Assembly: GCA_037445245.1 (NCBI GenBank)
Contig: JBBIKU010000139.1
Location: 1 to 6,361, forward strand
DNA length: 6,361 nucleotides
Source of the DNA: JBBIKU01 sp037445245
GTDB taxonomy: Bacteria > Chloroflexota > Anaerolineae > Anaerolineales > Anaerolineaceae
Direction: 5' to 3'
Shown here: positions 5,555-6,361 of the stretch, one piece after another
Layout: every line of letters begins with the position of its first letter
Numbering within the stretch: the first letter of the stretch is position 1
Translations under genes and position numbers: made by a program
The notes under the pieces: generated by a model
Database searches by the model: none
What the model was told of the DNA's origin: nothing
What the model saw: the letters and a program-made list of their open reading frames with translations, nothing else

Positions 5555-6361
5555 ATGGCAATCAAACACTCGCTTCGCATTCTCTTAATCGCCGTCATCG
5601 GTTGCACCCTGCTGGGCAAGAGCAACCTGCCTCCCGCCGATCCGCTGGAACAAATCAGGGTCTTCACCCGTGGACAGGAATTTGATTATCTAACCTGGTC
5701 GCTGGAAGCACTGATGCTTAAAAAGCGCCAGGCGGCAATGGGGACCCACATATTCCTCAGCGAGGCGCAGCAGCGCCAGATCGTTTTCGAATACCTGGAA
5801 TTGACCGATGAGATCAACCACAGCCGCGCCGAGATCGAGCGCATCTTCAGCGATCCCGCGCTGAACGACCCACAACAGCAAGCCGCCCCGCTGCTGGACA
5901 GGTTGAATGCCATGCAAGATGTACAAGAGCAGCTCGCCCCCCTATCCGAATCGATCTTACAGCAACAGGTCAGCGCTACGCTGGCAGAAATGGGACTGGC
6001 GCTGGGTGGGCAGCCGATCCCACCGGTTCTCTACCACGTCACCGCCCTGCCGCGAGCATTGATCATCTCACCGCGCAGCGTCATCCGGCAGGACGCCAAC
6101 ATTTCACTCAACGCCAATATCCGCCTCGAAGAGATGATGGCGCTCGAACAAGATATCGAAACCGGGCTGAATGTATCGGCATTGGTTGTCACGGTAGGCG
6201 GGGTCGGCACTTACCCACCCATGGTGAGGAGCACCACCCACCTGCCCACCCTGCTAGACATCATCGCCCACGAATGGACACACAACTATCTCACCCTGCG
6301 TCCACTGGGACTGCTGTACGATTACACACCCGAATTGCGCACGATCAACGAAACCACCGCC
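5555..6361 (+). CDS. Predicted lipoprotein zinc metalloprotease with HEWTH motif, C-terminus cut by window edge
   Basis: The frame is open for 269 codons from the ATG at 5555 to the right edge with no stop. An in-frame TAA lies at 5549-5551, so this ATG is the earliest start. The N-terminus has a basic start (K4, R8) and a hydrophobic stretch ending V14-I15-G16-C17, which fits a lipobox with Cys17 as lipidated residue; a plain membrane anchor is the alternative. Residues about 66-145 look helical and charged. HEWTH at 239-243 is the zincin motif (two zinc-binding His, catalytic Glu240), preceded by hydrophobic PTLLDIIA as usual. Glu266 in INETTA, 22 residues after the second His, is a candidate third ligand, a gluzincin-like arrangement. 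I do not recognise the family; a membrane-anchored extracytoplasmic protease is inferred, with unknown substrate. It is divergent from the exporter operon, 112 bp away, so shared regulation is possible but not shown. Confidence 0.85.
   Translation, partial: MAIKHSLRILLIAVIGCTLLGKSNLPPADPLEQIRVFTRGQEFDYLTWSLEALMLKKRQAAMGTHIFLSEAQQRQIVFEYLELTDEINHSRAEIERIFSDPALNDPQQQAAPLLDRLNAMQDVQEQLAPLSESILQQQVSATLAEMGLALGGQPIPPVLYHVTALPRALIISPRSVIRQDANISLNANIRLEEMMALEQDIETGLNVSALVVTVGGVGTYPPMVRSTTHLPTLLDIIAHEWTHNYLTLRPLGLLYDYTPELRTINETTA

Noticed and set aside
5020..5685. A 221-codon plus-strand open frame running from inside the adaptor gene across the divergent spacer
   Set aside because: It is antisense to the adaptor, then overlaps the start of the HEWTH gene in another frame; composition is Arg/Gln-rich and there is no recognisable domain.
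5686..5926. Two 75-78-codon minus-strand frames opposite the HEWTH gene
   Set aside because: They lie within the longer plus-strand frame that carries a signal sequence and a zinc motif; neither has a Shine-Dalgarno or motif.

Overview
The window looks like ordinary chromosome from a moderately GC-rich, free-living bacterium. The protein set suggests Chloroflexota, probably Anaerolineae: a short SerA, a Taq-type carboxypeptidase, a three-gene MacAB/YknXYZ-type exporter and two poorly characterised genes without Shine-Dalgarno sequences. That placement comes from the general look of the proteins, not from a marker gene. No rRNA, tRNA, CRISPR array, insertion sequence, phage gene or origin was seen.

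Layout. On the minus strand, positions 1-1421 hold two tightly packed genes: a 313-residue D-3-phosphoglycerate dehydrogenase (480-1421) and, 2 nt downstream of its stop, the N-terminal 159 residues of an M32 carboxypeptidase that runs off the left edge. A 116-bp divergent spacer (1422-1537) separates serA from a plus-strand gene (1538-2116) for a 192-residue cysteine-rich protein resembling DUF3109/YkgJ-like metal-binding proteins. That gene converges on the exporter operon, with 20 bp between the stop codons and two stem-loops packed into the junction.

The exporter operon reads leftwards from 5442 to 2137: membrane-fusion adaptor, ATP-binding protein, MacB/FtsX-type permease. The junctions are TAA-G-ATG and an ATGA overlap, so the three should be co-expressed. 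Together they would form one ABC efflux or envelope-stress pump; the substrate cannot be read from the sequence. A 112-bp divergent spacer (5443-5554) then precedes a plus-strand gene (5555 to the right edge) for a predicted lipoprotein with an HEWTH zinc-protease motif, cut off by the window end.

The least familiar items are the HEWTH protein, the cysteine-rich protein, the apparently leaderless starts of both plus-strand genes, and a perfect 12-bp palindrome inside a candidate promoter of the exporter operon. I see no clear undescribed multi-gene system; the remaining genes belong to known families.
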